Shown: piece by piece, positions 46,757 to 56,400 of the stretch | How positions within the stretch are numbered: position 1 is the first letter of the stretch | Layout of the letters: each line of letters opens with the position of its first letter | Origin: Nocardia tengchongensis | Lineage (GTDB): Bacteria; Actinomycetota; Actinomycetes; Mycobacteriales; Mycobacteriaceae | Length of the DNA stretch: 64,000 nt | Reading direction: 5' to 3' | Assembly (NCBI RefSeq): GCF_018362975.1 | Contig: NZ_CP074371.1 | Span: 310,001 to 374,000 of the forward strand | The notes under the pieces: generated by a model | Seen by the model: only the letters and a program-made list of their open reading frames with translations | Told to the model about the DNA's origin: nothing | Database searches by the model: none | Program-made: the position numbers and the translations under genes

Positions 46757-46963
46757 ATGACTGTCCCTCCGCTACTCCCTGATCAGCGAGGTATGAGCGC
46801 CCTGAGTGACGACCATCTGCAACTGCGCCGTGTCGATCTTCCACCTGAAGAAATGACGAGGCGGCGACGCGGGACCGAGAGGCTTCTCGACCGCCAGTTC
46901 GCTCCCTTCCCGGCTGAGATCGCCGCCTATCGGGCAGCAGGCTGCGAACCGCCGGCCGACTAG
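46757..46963 (+). CDS. Small hypothetical protein
   Basis: A 68-residue frame starting 4 bp after the YbaB stop. It begins with Pro-rich VPPLLPDQRGMSALSDDHLQ, then a basic helix (EEMTRRRRGTERLLDRQFAP). Position and codon bias support it as a coupled third gene of the WXG-YbaB unit. The paralogous unit has a different gene here (52848). No family is recognised. Confidence 0.5.
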   Translation: MTVPPLLPDQRGMSALSDDHLQLRRVDLPPEEMTRRRRGTERLLDRQFAPFPAEIAAYRAAGCEPPAD

Positions 46964-47047
46964 CCTTCCGGGAACTGCTCGCCGGGGCCGGTGTGTCCCA
47001 TTCGGGTACTATTTGCGGCGCGAACAGGCAGTACGAGGGGGACGCAC

Positions 47048-49096
47048 GTGGATGAGGGGACGCCCTTCGGGCATTACCGGCTGCGCCGCTTGATCGGTGA
47101 GGGCGGGATGGGGCAGGTGTACGAGGCGTTCGACACCCGCAGTGACCGCGTGGTCGCGTTGAAGGTGTTGCCGCCGCACTCCGCTGCCGATCCTGAATTC
47201 CGGGAGCGGTTCCGGCGAGAATCACGCGCGGCCGCAGGGCTGAACGACCCGCATGTGATCCCGATCCATCAGTACGGTGAGATCGACGGGCGCATGTATC
47301 TGGACATGCGGCTCGTGCAGGGCCAGGGCGTGGATACTGTTCTCGCCCAGCGTGGTCCGATGCCACCGGCATTGGCCGTATCGATCGTGGGCCAGGTCGC
47401 GGCAGCGCTTGCCGCCGCGCATGCGAATGCGCTCGTGCACCGGGATGTGAAGCCCTCCAACATGTTGTTGTGTGCGGACGATTTCGTGTACCTCATCGAC
47501 TTCGGCATCGCGCGTTCCGCCGCGGAGGCCGGGTTGACCAGCACCGGTGCCGCGATCGGCACCTTCGCCTATATGTCCCCGGAACGTCTGGCCGGTGTCG
47601 CCGACATTCGGTCGGATGTGTACGCGCTGGCCTGCGTCCTGCACGAATGTCTCACCGGCTCACAGCCCTTCCCCGGCACCAGCCTGGAGCAACAGATCAC
47701 CGCGCACCTGACCAGCCCTCCGCCGCGGCCGAGCGTTGTCCGGCCGGACGTGCCCGTGGCATTCGACGAGGTCATCGCACGGGGCATGTCCAAGGATCCC
47801 GCCCAGCGGTATCAGACAGCCACGGAGCTGGCGACCGCGGCTCGCAACGCGCTCACCTCGACCGCTGACCTCACGCCCGCTGTGACCAATGGCGGCGGTC
47901 GGCCTGCCATCGTTGCACCGGCCGCTTCCCCGCAGCCGAGTTTCCCGACACTCACGCCGACCACGGTTCAGGCACCGGTGCGACGGGAACCGGTCCATGG
48001 CGACAATGATCGGTGGTGGGAGCCGGAAACCGTACTCGCCGAACCTGTTCTGGACTCGCAACGCCATAGCCCCACTGGTGAAGCCGCCCGAGCTCCGACG
48101 TTAGGCAACAGGAGGGTGCGCCGCGGCCGTGTCCTGCTCAGTCTGGCTGTCGCGGCCGCAGTAGCGGTGCCGGGTACCTGGTACGCGACACGACCGGAAG
48201 CGCCGGAAGACTTCTCCGCGTCAGAAAACCCGCAGGTCCCCACCTTCAAGATCGGAGACCTGCCGGAGTACGTGGCGGTGAACCCGACCACTCACACCGC
48301 CTATGTCGGCAATGCCAATGGCGGTCTGGTCGCAGTGTTCGACACGGTGTCTCGCTCGGTGGTCACCACCATCGACACCGGTCAGTCCGGGGTGCGGGGA
48401 CTGGCTCTGGACCCGGGCATCCACACCCTGTTCACTATCGGAATCGGCTCAGTGTCAATGATTGACACGGCATCCCGAACCGTCACCGGCGCTATCAGGG
48501 TCGGCACCAGTGCCTTGCAAGGGATTGCGGTGGATCCGGACAACCACACGCTCTATACCTCCGACGGTATCTCCATGGTTGTCATCGACGCCACGTCTCG
48601 GGCGGTCAGGTCCAGCTTCTCTGCCGGTGACTATTCAAATCAATTGGCGCTGGACACAAATGCTCACACTCTGTTTGCGACCAACGCGAGAAGTGGCACG
48701 GTGTCAACGATCGATACGTTGTCCCAAAAGGTCACGGCCTCCGTCAAAGTCGGGAAGACACCGAAGCACGTAGCGGCGGATCCCACCACTCATACGGCCT
48801 ACGTGACAAACGGGGACGACGGAACAGTCTCGGTGATCGACACGGTGTCCCGCTCCGTCATCGCGACAATCAATATCGCGGATCGAGCCGACGGAGTCGC
48901 ACTGGATCCCGGCACACACACGGTCTACGTGACTACCGCCGGAGGGAAAGTGCTTGTGATCGACGGCCTTTCCCATGTGGTCATGTCCACCATCGCAGTC
49001 GGGGCATATCCGACCGATGCGGCGGTGGACACCACCACACACACTGTCTATGTGATCAACAACCGCGGCAACTCGATGTCGGTCATCGAACGCTGA
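47048..49096 (+). CDS. Ser/Thr protein kinase with seven-repeat YVTN-type beta-propeller
   Basis: A 682-residue receptor kinase; GTG 47048 follows GAGGGGG. The kinase domain has GEGGMGQV (18-25), Lys39, HRDVKPSN (131-138), DFG (151-153) and MSPERLAG. A linker with a Pro/Thr-rich stretch leads to a transmembrane helix near 362-380 (VLLSLAVAAAVAVPG). Outside lie seven repeats of about 40 residues, each with an HTxY or HTLF strand and an xxVIDTxSRxV strand (e.g. DPTTHTAYVTNGDDGTVSVI). That is a YVTN-type beta-propeller instead of PASTA repeats. It sits between two toxin-associated gene sets and may sense an envelope or neighbour-cell ligand; that is inference. Confidence 0.9.
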   Translation: MDEGTPFGHYRLRRLIGEGGMGQVYEAFDTRSDRVVALKVLPPHSAADPEFRERFRRESRAAAGLNDPHVIPIHQYGEIDGRMYLDMRLVQGQGVDTVLAQRGPMPPALAVSIVGQVAAALAAAHANALVHRDVKPSNMLLCADDFVYLIDFGIARSAAEAGLTSTGAAIGTFAYMSPERLAGVADIRSDVYALACVLHECLTGSQPFPGTSLEQQITAHLTSPPPRPSVVRPDVPVAFDEVIARGMSKDPAQRYQTATELATAARNALTSTADLTPAVTNGGGRPAIVAPAASPQPSFPTLTPTTVQAPVRREPVHGDNDRWWEPETVLAEPVLDSQRHSPTGEAARAPTLGNRRVRRGRVLLSLAVAAAVAVPGTWYATRPEAPEDFSASENPQVPTFKIGDLPEYVAVNPTTHTAYVGNANGGLVAVFDTVSRSVVTTIDTGQSGVRGLALDPGIHTLFTIGIGSVSMIDTASRTVTGAIRVGTSALQGIAVDPDNHTLYTSDGISMVVIDATSRAVRSSFSAGDYSNQLALDTNAHTLFATNARSGTVSTIDTLSQKVTASVKVGKTPKHVAADPTTHTAYVTNGDDGTVSVIDTVSRSVIATINIADRADGVALDPGTHTVYVTTAGGKVLVIDGLSHVVMSTIAVGAYPTDAAVDTTTHTVYVINNRGNSMSVIER

Positions 49097-49268
49097 GTCG
49101 AACAGTCTCACAGTCACACTCGACAGCAAGGCTCTCGTTGGCGTCGGGAGAGCTGGGCAATTAGGGTCGCAGCATCACGCGGGGAGGGACGGGCGGAGCT
49201 ATGAGCTATATGCAAAATGACGGCGTCACAAACGAAACCGGGACGGGGACCGCGGGCGCGGGGCGGGC

Positions 49269-50717
49269 TTGTTGATCGCGGCGGCGGTGTTGGTGTTGGC
49301 GATGTTCTGGCTGCCTGTGGCGAGCGTTCGGTTCTATGACCGTTCGTGGGAGACCTATGTCTGGAAAGAGCACGGAAGCCCCGCGTCGATTCCCGAGTAC
49401 CTATCCGCTGTTCCGTACCTGCTCATTGTGCTCGTGGCGGGTGTGACGGGGGTATTGCTGGTGAGGGGGACGGGCGGTCGGCGCGGTGTCCTGTTCTGGG
49501 CCGCGGCATTCGCGGGTGGAATGGTGCTGGCGATCTCGTCGGGTGACGTGATGGCCTATGCGCAGGGGTTCAAGGAGAACATCTCGCCGGCGTCGGGGTT
49601 TTGGGTGATCACGCTGGCTATGCTGGTCGCGATCGCGGCTCTGGCGAGTGGGCTGCGCGACGCCGTGGTTTCGAAACGCGTTGCGGTGCAGGAGATGAAC
49701 GCGGCGGCCGGTGGGGCGGCGGACCGGGCCACGGGTGTGTTCTTGATTGTCGCGGCATTGGTCGAGCTGGTGGAATCGTTCAAGCCGGTGATGAGCGACA
49801 GTTCGGGCTTCAGGTCCATCTGGCGCATGAACTCGAACGGGTCGGCGCCGCTGCTTCTGGTGCAGTTCGTACTGATTCTGATCGTCGTGGTCGTCGTGGC
49901 GATCGCGCTGCTCGCGGGTGCGGGCGTGCGGAATCCGGCCGTGCGCGTGGCGGGTGCGGCCGCCGCCGCGCTCGTCTTCACGGGCGAATTCAACGGTCTG
50001 TGCGTCACGTTCGCCATGGTGGGGCACCAATTCTCGCAGTACGTGGGTATCGGCCTCGTACTTCTGGTCGTGGCGCTGTTGCTGTCCCTCGGCGCGACCG
50101 TTGCGGGGCTGATGGCGCAGTCGGCGCGACCACGGATCGCGGCCCAACCTCGGGCTGGCTTCGCACCGATGAACGCCACGCCCAACCCGTTCGCCTCCGC
50201 GCCCAACCCATTCGCGCCCGCTCCCGCGCCCAATCCCTTCGCACCCGTTCCCCCGGCGAATCCCTTCGCACCCGCTCCCCCGGCCAATCCCTCCGCACCG
50301 GCTCCGCCCGCTCCCGCGGTCGAGGCGACCGTCAAGATCGAGCCCGCTGTCACGCCGCCGCGGATGGCGCGCGTCTATGACGGCAAGGATGCCGACGGGC
50401 GGCCCGTCGCGGATCGTCCTGCGGTGGAGGGGAATACGCGGATGGCTGTGCTGGCGTATTTGGAGTCGGCGCCGATCGTGTTGGCGGCGCGGAGTTTCGA
50501 GCAGGATGAGTTCGTGCCTGGCGATCGGGATGTGCCGTTGAACTTCCGGAGCGATGGGGTGTGGGTGTGGGCGGGGGCGGTGCCGCACTATCTGCACAAG
50601 CATGGGTTGGCGCCGGAGCCGGAGTTGGTGCAGCACATCGCGAATCGCGGGTATCGGGTCGGGGAGATCGGTGACGCGGCGCAGCGGGCGGCTATTCAGG
50701 TGATCACCGGAAGTTGA
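49269..50717 (+). CDS. Multi-pass membrane protein ending in a VYDG domain
   Basis: A 482-residue protein with about seven membrane helices in residues 1-290 (e.g. LIVLVAGVTGVLLV; VLILIVVVVVAIALLAG). A tandem Asn-Pro-Phe-Ala-Pro linker (about 50185-50320) follows, and then a C-terminal cytosolic-type domain homologous to the soluble protein at 32379: RVYDGKDADGRPVA, APIVLAARSFEQDEFVPGDR, WVWAGAVPHYLHKHGL. TTG 49269 is the only start in frame. A better start is ATG 49201 (MSYMQNDGVTNETG), which would need one base restored near 49260. Function unknown; the next gene begins immediately after its stop. Confidence 0.7.
   Translation: MLIAAAVLVLAMFWLPVASVRFYDRSWETYVWKEHGSPASIPEYLSAVPYLLIVLVAGVTGVLLVRGTGGRRGVLFWAAAFAGGMVLAISSGDVMAYAQGFKENISPASGFWVITLAMLVAIAALASGLRDAVVSKRVAVQEMNAAAGGAADRATGVFLIVAALVELVESFKPVMSDSSGFRSIWRMNSNGSAPLLLVQFVLILIVVVVVAIALLAGAGVRNPAVRVAGAAAAALVFTGEFNGLCVTFAMVGHQFSQYVGIGLVLLVVALLLSLGATVAGLMAQSARPRIAAQPRAGFAPMNATPNPFASAPNPFAPAPAPNPFAPVPPANPFAPAPPANPSAPAPPAPAVEATVKIEPAVTPPRMARVYDGKDADGRPVADRPAVEGNTRMAVLAYLESAPIVLAARSFEQDEFVPGDRDVPLNFRSDGVWVWAGAVPHYLHKHGLAPEPELVQHIANRGYRVGEIGDAAQRAAIQVITGS
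50185..50320 (+). repeat. Asn-Pro-Phe-Ala-Pro linker repeats
   Basis: Five to six imperfect copies of an NPFAPxPP-type unit join the membrane part and the VYDG domain of the protein at 49269. The repeat is in frame and likely forms an extended spacer. Confidence 0.75.
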
Positions 50718-51884
50718 GTGGATACCGAGGACAGTGTGAGTCAGGACAATTCGACTGTTGAATCGCCGGATGTTGGATTCCGGATGGCCGCGACAGCCGT
50801 CGCGGCCGAATCTAGCGCCACTGTGGACCAGGTGGTCGAGCAAGTGGCCGATGAGCTTCTCGCCATGATCCCGGACGGGTTCGATCGGCTGGAAGCGGCG
50901 ATCGCGATGACCGTGACGGACGAGACCGCGCAGGTCATCGTGTCCGACGGACAGCGTGCCGCGCAGGTGCCACTGTCGAGGCGTGCGATCGAATTGCTGC
51001 GGGAGGCTCGGCATCTGGCGGCGACGTCGGCCGAAGGTCCCTGGTGGCGGTTTCTCGCCGCTGTCACCACGACCGGTCCGGCGCGGATCGAATTCGACTA
51101 CGGCACGGAGCCTTTCCCCGAGCAACAGCTGTTTCCACCCCAGGCGTACCTTGCCGACCTCCGGGAGTATCCGCGCGGGCGGCTACCGGTGTGGCTGGCG
51201 GCGTACATCGGACACGGTGATCGGCAGGGCCGGACACCGAGCGCGGCTGCGCAAGTGGACACCACCGGCGGGCAGTCTGCGGTTCCGGCCGGAGAGGGAT
51301 TGCCGCCGCTCCCGGTCCTGTGGGCACGGTGGGCAGTGGTCTCCGCAGCGTTCGTGGCTGTGAAATCTCCTCTTGGACCGAGAGTTACGAGCGCTCTCGG
51401 TTGGTTCGAGGGCAGCACTCGCAGCGGCTCGACACTGCATCGGCTGCCGCACGGGAAGGCGGTGCTTTCCGGTGGGATATGGAACGCACCGGAGTTGGAT
51501 GCCGTGTACAACGGCGGCATATCGATGCCGCAGTTCTATCGGGGAGCACCGGATTGGGTCGCCGATCCGGTCTTGAGCCCGAGGGCGGCAAACGGTTTGA
51601 TGTCGTTCTGCTACTGGTGGGATGGAAACGCGTGGTATCGCGGTGAGTCCCCGGACGCGAATGTCGTACAGGACGCGCTTCCCGGCGTATGGAACGAAGA
51701 TGCCGTCTACGACGTGCTGACGCAGGTACTCGGCGGCAATGCGTCGTCCTGGCTCACCGCACTCATAGCCGCGGCCGAGACCGGCACCGTGACGCGCGCA
51801 CTCCTGTCCCGGTCCTTCGTGGGCGCCGACATCGATCTCGACAGCTCCTACTATCAACTGATCTTGGCAGGTGTCGCCGAGTAG
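50718..51884 (+). CDS. YezG-like protein with shared second domain
   Basis: A 388-residue protein whose GTG abuts the preceding TGA. Residues 35-175 are YezG-like (LLAMIPDGFDRLEAAIAM, PWWRFLAAVTTTGPARIEFD, YLADLREYPRGRLPVWLAAY). Residues 190-330 match the second domain of 44310 (LGWFEGSTRSGSTLHRLPHG, NAPELDAVYNGG, GAPDWVADPVLSPRA, FCYWWDG). It lacks the third domain of 44310. It precedes a WXG100-YbaB pair exactly as 44310 does, so the whole three-gene set is duplicated. Probable immunity or toxin-handling role. Confidence 0.7.
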   Translation: MDTEDSVSQDNSTVESPDVGFRMAATAVAAESSATVDQVVEQVADELLAMIPDGFDRLEAAIAMTVTDETAQVIVSDGQRAAQVPLSRRAIELLREARHLAATSAEGPWWRFLAAVTTTGPARIEFDYGTEPFPEQQLFPPQAYLADLREYPRGRLPVWLAAYIGHGDRQGRTPSAAAQVDTTGGQSAVPAGEGLPPLPVLWARWAVVSAAFVAVKSPLGPRVTSALGWFEGSTRSGSTLHRLPHGKAVLSGGIWNAPELDAVYNGGISMPQFYRGAPDWVADPVLSPRAANGLMSFCYWWDGNAWYRGESPDANVVQDALPGVWNEDAVYDVLTQVLGGNASSWLTALIAAAETGTVTRALLSRSFVGADIDLDSSYYQLILAGVAE

Positions 51885-51934
51885 ACGCGTATATGATCGG
51901 AACCTGATGGCCGGATGAACATTGGGGGTTCGAC

Positions 51935-52243
51935 ATGACCAAGGTAGAGGTCGAGGTCGCCGGAATGCGTTCCGTAGCAGGTGGACTCGATGACGTGAAC
52001 ACCAAGGTCACTGGCATTCTCAACGCGATCACCGCGGCCGCGGCGGCTCATGAGGGCGTCTGGGGTCATGACGAATTCGGCGACAAGTTCGCCGATGGCG
52101 AGAGCGGATACGACGCGCGCAAGCCCGCTCTGCTGACGGCCCTCGGGTCGAAGACGACGCTGCTGGGGCAATACTCGAAGGGCCTGCGCGACGCCGCGAC
52201 CAAGTTCGAGAACATGGAAGAAGCCAACAAGAACGGCTTCTGA
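51935..52243 (+). CDS. WXG100-type protein, W-G-x-D class
   Basis: A 102-residue helical protein with the turn GVWGHDEFGDKFADGESGY, closely matching that of 45929. It begins KVEVEVAGMRSVAGGLDDVN and ends KFENMEEANKNGF. The stop is 3 bp before the YbaB-family gene. As the nearest WXG protein upstream of the 1,839-residue toxin, it is the best candidate for that toxin's export partner. Confidence 0.87.
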   Translation: MTKVEVEVAGMRSVAGGLDDVNTKVTGILNAITAAAAAHEGVWGHDEFGDKFADGESGYDARKPALLTALGSKTTLLGQYSKGLRDAATKFENMEEANKNGF

Positions 52244-52246
52244 TCC

Positions 52247-52764
52247 ATGACGAACGAGGCCGCCAAAGCGCAGTTGGCCGACCTGGCCGAGATGGTGCAG
52301 GGCAGTTTCGCGGCTCTCGCCCGCGCCCAGCGGGACCGAGCCCGGCTCACCGCGAGCGCACGTGCCGGCGGGCGACGGGTCACGGTCACCGTCAATGCCG
52401 ACGGTGTCGTCATCAAGATCGAATTCTCCGATGACATCGACGCACTGACCTATTCCGAGATCGCCGCCGCCGTCACCTCGGCCGCCCAAGAAGCCGCCGT
52501 CGAGGTCAAGCAGAAGTCGCAGGAGATCCTGGCGGAATTGCAGGCCGAGAAGGCCAAGATTCCGGCACTGTCCGAGATCTTCCCGCTCATGCCCGATATC
52601 CAGGCCATGATGCCCACTCCCCCTGAGGTTTCGATGGCGCGCCGAATGCCGCCGAACGCCGGGCTCCCGACGCCGATACCGGCCTGCGATTCGAGAATGT
52701 CGAGGAGTTCGAGCACGATCCCCAGGCCCGCGCACATTCGGATGCCGCGACGCCCGGCTGGTGA
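52247..52764 (+). CDS. YbaB/EbfC-family protein (one frameshift)
   Basis: It starts 3 bp after the WXG100 gene. The YbaB core reads RRVTVTVNADGVVIKIEFSD, between helices. After MPTPPEV the frame as written runs on for 200 meaningless codons to 53338. Adding one T near 52632 gives FDGAPNAAERR, then LRFENVEEFEHDPQARAH and a stop after TPGW at 52762-52764, parallel to the tail of 46252. I therefore end the gene at 52764. The break is in a short T run, consistent with a sequencing deletion. Confidence 0.8.
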
Positions 52765-52847
52765 TCGACACCGGGCGAATCATCAGGCGGCTCCCGCCGA
52801 TGCGATGATGTGCCACGACCGCGCGGAAGATCCCGAAAGGAAGAACG

Positions 52848-53300
52848 ATGCACTGGTTGAAAGAATCGCCATCCTTCTTCCGATTCCGCAACGGCACCAT
52901 TCGCCTCGAGGAACCCGAGCACGGCACCGTGGTCGGGCAGCGGTTGAACATCCGGACCGGTGCCTTCGAACCGGCATCGCGGGAGGACATCGACGAGGTC
53001 CTGAAACCCGGTGCGGACCTGGACTTCTCGGAGCTGGGCGAAGAGCGCTTCGTCCGAGAGACCGAAGAAGCGCGCAGCACGTACCTCCGCGGCGACGGCC
53101 CGATATTCGATATGTACCGCGAGGTGGACGCGATATTCGACCGGGCCGAGCAGGAGCGGCGGCGACTCGCGCCGGAGGAGCGGGAGCGGATCGCCGACTT
53201 CTATCGCACGACTTTCCGAACCTGGGAAGAGGAATTCGCCCGGCGCACCGCGGGCGAGGCTCCGACCTTCCGCTATACCTGGGTGGGCGACGCCCGGTAG
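52848..53300 (+). CDS. Hypothetical toxin-cluster protein
   Basis: A 150-residue protein with GGAAG before the ATG. A beta-like start (FFRFRNGTIRLEEPEHGTVV) is followed by an acidic, helical C-terminal half (DMYREVDAIFDRAEQERRRL, FYRTTFRTWEEEFARR). No family is recognised. It lies between the WXG-YbaB pair and the large toxin on the same strand, so it may assist toxin folding or export. Confidence 0.65.
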   Translation: MHWLKESPSFFRFRNGTIRLEEPEHGTVVGQRLNIRTGAFEPASREDIDEVLKPGADLDFSELGEERFVRETEEARSTYLRGDGPIFDMYREVDAIFDRAEQERRRLAPEERERIADFYRTTFRTWEEEFARRTAGEAPTFRYTWVGDAR

Positions 53301-53411
53301 TCTCGCGAGAATTGGACCGGCATAAGCACTCTGGGTAGGGTGGCACGGACAATCTTCCAATCCGGTTGGGAGCCCGGACCTTACGATCAGCCGCGAAGTG
53401 GAGGCCGATGA

Positions 53412-56400
53412 GTGTCCGGATGGACCTGGGTTGGAGACCACCTACCGAACTGGCTGATGTCGGCCCTCAACTTCGGAATGTCTTATCCGAAGGGCGATCA
53501 GGACGCACTGTTCGATCTGGGTGACGCCTGGAAGAAGGCCGCCGCCGATCTCGAAAAGCTCGAACCCGATCTGAGGTCCGTCACCGGCCGGCTACCCCAG
53601 TTCTACGACAGCGAGGGCGCGGTGAAAGTCAGCGCCGAGCTCGCGACGCTTTTCGACGGCAGTGACTATTCGGTCCAGAAGCTGGTCGAGTGCTTGAACC
53701 AGCTTGGCCATGATACTCGCGCCACCGCAACGGAAATCGAGTACGCCAAGATCCAGTCGGAGATCTTCGCGCTGCTCACGCTGTACACCGTGCTCCAGCT
53801 GAGCATCACCGTGTTCGGCGAGGCACTCGTCCCGGAAGTGCTACTCACCGCGCGAGGGATGCTGCGCATCTTCGCCGAAGAAGTCATGGAGCGGATCGGA
53901 CTGCTCCGAGCCCGGGCCGCCCTGGAAACCCTCGCCCAACCGCTGCTTCGCGAAATCGTTGTGCCACTGGGCGAAAAGCTCGCCGCGCCGCTCGCGGAGA
54001 AAGTCGTCGCACCGCTCGCCGAACGACTCGCGACGAAGCCGCTGCTCAATACCGCCCTGCAGTACGGCGGCAAGTCCATCGTCGCGGGTCTCAGCGCCGG
54101 CGCGATGGGGGCCGGGCTCGACGCCGGTACGCAGTTCATCCAGATCCTGGAGGGCCACCGCGACGACGGCTTCAACCTGAAGCAGACCTTCCAGACCAGT
54201 CTCCAGTGGGGCGTGGGCGGCGCGGTCGGCGCGCCGTTCCACGCGAAAGTGGGGGACCTGCTGAGGGATACGCGGCTCCCCTCGCGACTGGGCGGAGCCA
54301 TCGCCGGTGGTGTCGGCGGCGGAATGGGCGCCGTCGGCATGTACGGAACCGGACTAGCGACCCAGCTCTACGACAACGGTGGCGACTGGAGCAAGGTCGA
54401 CAAGACGTTCCACACCGAGATGCTGATCGGCGGCCTGGCCATGGGCGTCGGCGGCGGGGCGAACCATGGGATGGACAGCCACGGCGCTCCCGGCGACACC
54501 GCGGTCCCGACCAGGACCGGTCCCGACGGCAGTACCCCGCATGCCCCCGAACCGGAGGTCCATGCCCCCGCACCGGAGGTCAAGGTGGCGGGCGAACAGC
54601 CCGAACACGGTGTGCAGAACGATGTTCACCCCGCCTCGCTGGCCGAACAGCCGGTCAACCACGAACCGGCCGATGCCGGCACCGGGGAGCGAGCCGCGCC
54701 TGCTTCGGAAGCCCCGCGCAATGATCTCCAGACCACTTCATCTACTGCGGGCGACGGGGGTTCGCGGAACAGTGATGCGGGCACGAAGGTCAATGATGCG
54801 GGCCCGAAAGCCAGCGATACGGGCACAAAGCTCAACGATTCCGGTACAAAGCTCAGCGAAACGGGTACAAAGCTCGGCGATGTGGGCCCGAAGACCAGCG
54901 AGACGGGCCCCAAGCTCAGCGAGACAACCCCCAAGCCGACCGACACTGCCGCACCACGTGCCGGCACTCCCGCACCACAAGCGGGAGAGGGGCCGCGCGC
55001 GGCGGCCGCGACCGACCATCGCGGCAATGTCGTCGTCTCGGGCGCCCAAGACAGGGCCGCGCCGATAGGCCGCACGCCCGAGGCCCGGCCCGTCGACGCA
55101 GCGTCTGACACCCAAACACGGTCAACTCCAACGGAATCCACCGCAAAGACGGAGTCTCCGTCAGGGAAGCCGAACGACCGCACCAGCCCCACGGGCAAGT
55201 CACCCGAAGCGGACCCATCGCGGAGGGATCCCGCGCCCGACGGGTCCCGGCCCGAGGATTCGATTCCGGATCGCGCCGAGCACACACCGAAAGAGCCTGA
55301 AGCCCAGCGGGGACCGCAAGAGAAGCCGACGGCAGAGGTTCAGCGCGAGAACGAACCTCGAGACAGCGGACGCCCCGACAGCAACGGCGCGGCGCCGGAA
55401 ACGCACGCGCCCACGGACTCCCCGGCACACGACATCGCGCCCGCTCTCGTCGTGACACCGATGCCGGGCGAGATGGGGAGCCACGAGGGCAAAGCGCACT
55501 CCCCCGACGCGGCGAAGTCCGATGCTCGCGACAGCTCGAGGGCCCGCGCCCACGACGACTCGAAGCCCAACGCCGCGCAGGATCCGCACACACCGGCGGA
55601 CTCGTCGAAACCCGCTCCAACAGAAGGTGATTGGTCGCCACGACCAGACGATGAGTGGTCACAGCGGGACAGCGGCGAGGTCGCGAAGGAACTGGCGGAC
55701 AAGTGGAGCCTCGAAGTGTCGGGGTTCGACCACCCGAAACTCGACCCGGAAGTAGCGCGCGAGTTCGCCCGCGCCATCGACGAGATGCTGACCCGCTACC
55801 CGGACGTGAAGCTGCGCAAGGTGTCGATCGACTCGATCGGCGACCCCGGCACCTACGCGGCCACGTACGAAGGGCACAGCCCGTCGGGCCGCATGTACAC
55901 CGACGAGGTGGTCCTGGACCGGGACTACGCGCTCGATCCCGACCGGATGGCCCGCGAGATCGCCGAAGACGAGGCGGACGGCCATCTGGTCCCAGGATCG
56001 GCCGACCGCCCGATCCACTCGACCCTGGTGCACGAATTCGGGCATGTGCTCGCCATCGAGTCCCAGGAGCACGCGGAGGTGAACGCCTACAAGGCGTTGG
56101 CGGAGTATTTCGAGGCCACCCGCGGGGGGATGGACAAGGACGCGTTCCACGAGTGGCTGGATCAGCTCAGCGGCTACAGCTTCGACGAGCACGGCAGATT
56201 CGACGCCCCCGAGGCCGTGGCCGAGGCGTTCACCGATGTCGAGTATCACGGCGAAGGAGCCACCGAGCCCGCCCGGGTCCTGTACCACCATCTTCTCGAC
56301 AGCGCCCGCGACCACGGCAGCACTCCGGACGGCTTCCGGCATCGCCCCGACGATGCGGTCCAGGATCCGCGCCCACGAAAAGGTAAGTCTCCCAGTTCAT

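Noticed and set aside
52765..53338. Apparent long C-terminal extension of the YbaB-family protein
   Set aside because: It is out of frame after a one-base loss near 52632; the extension overlaps the real gene at 52848 and has shadow composition.
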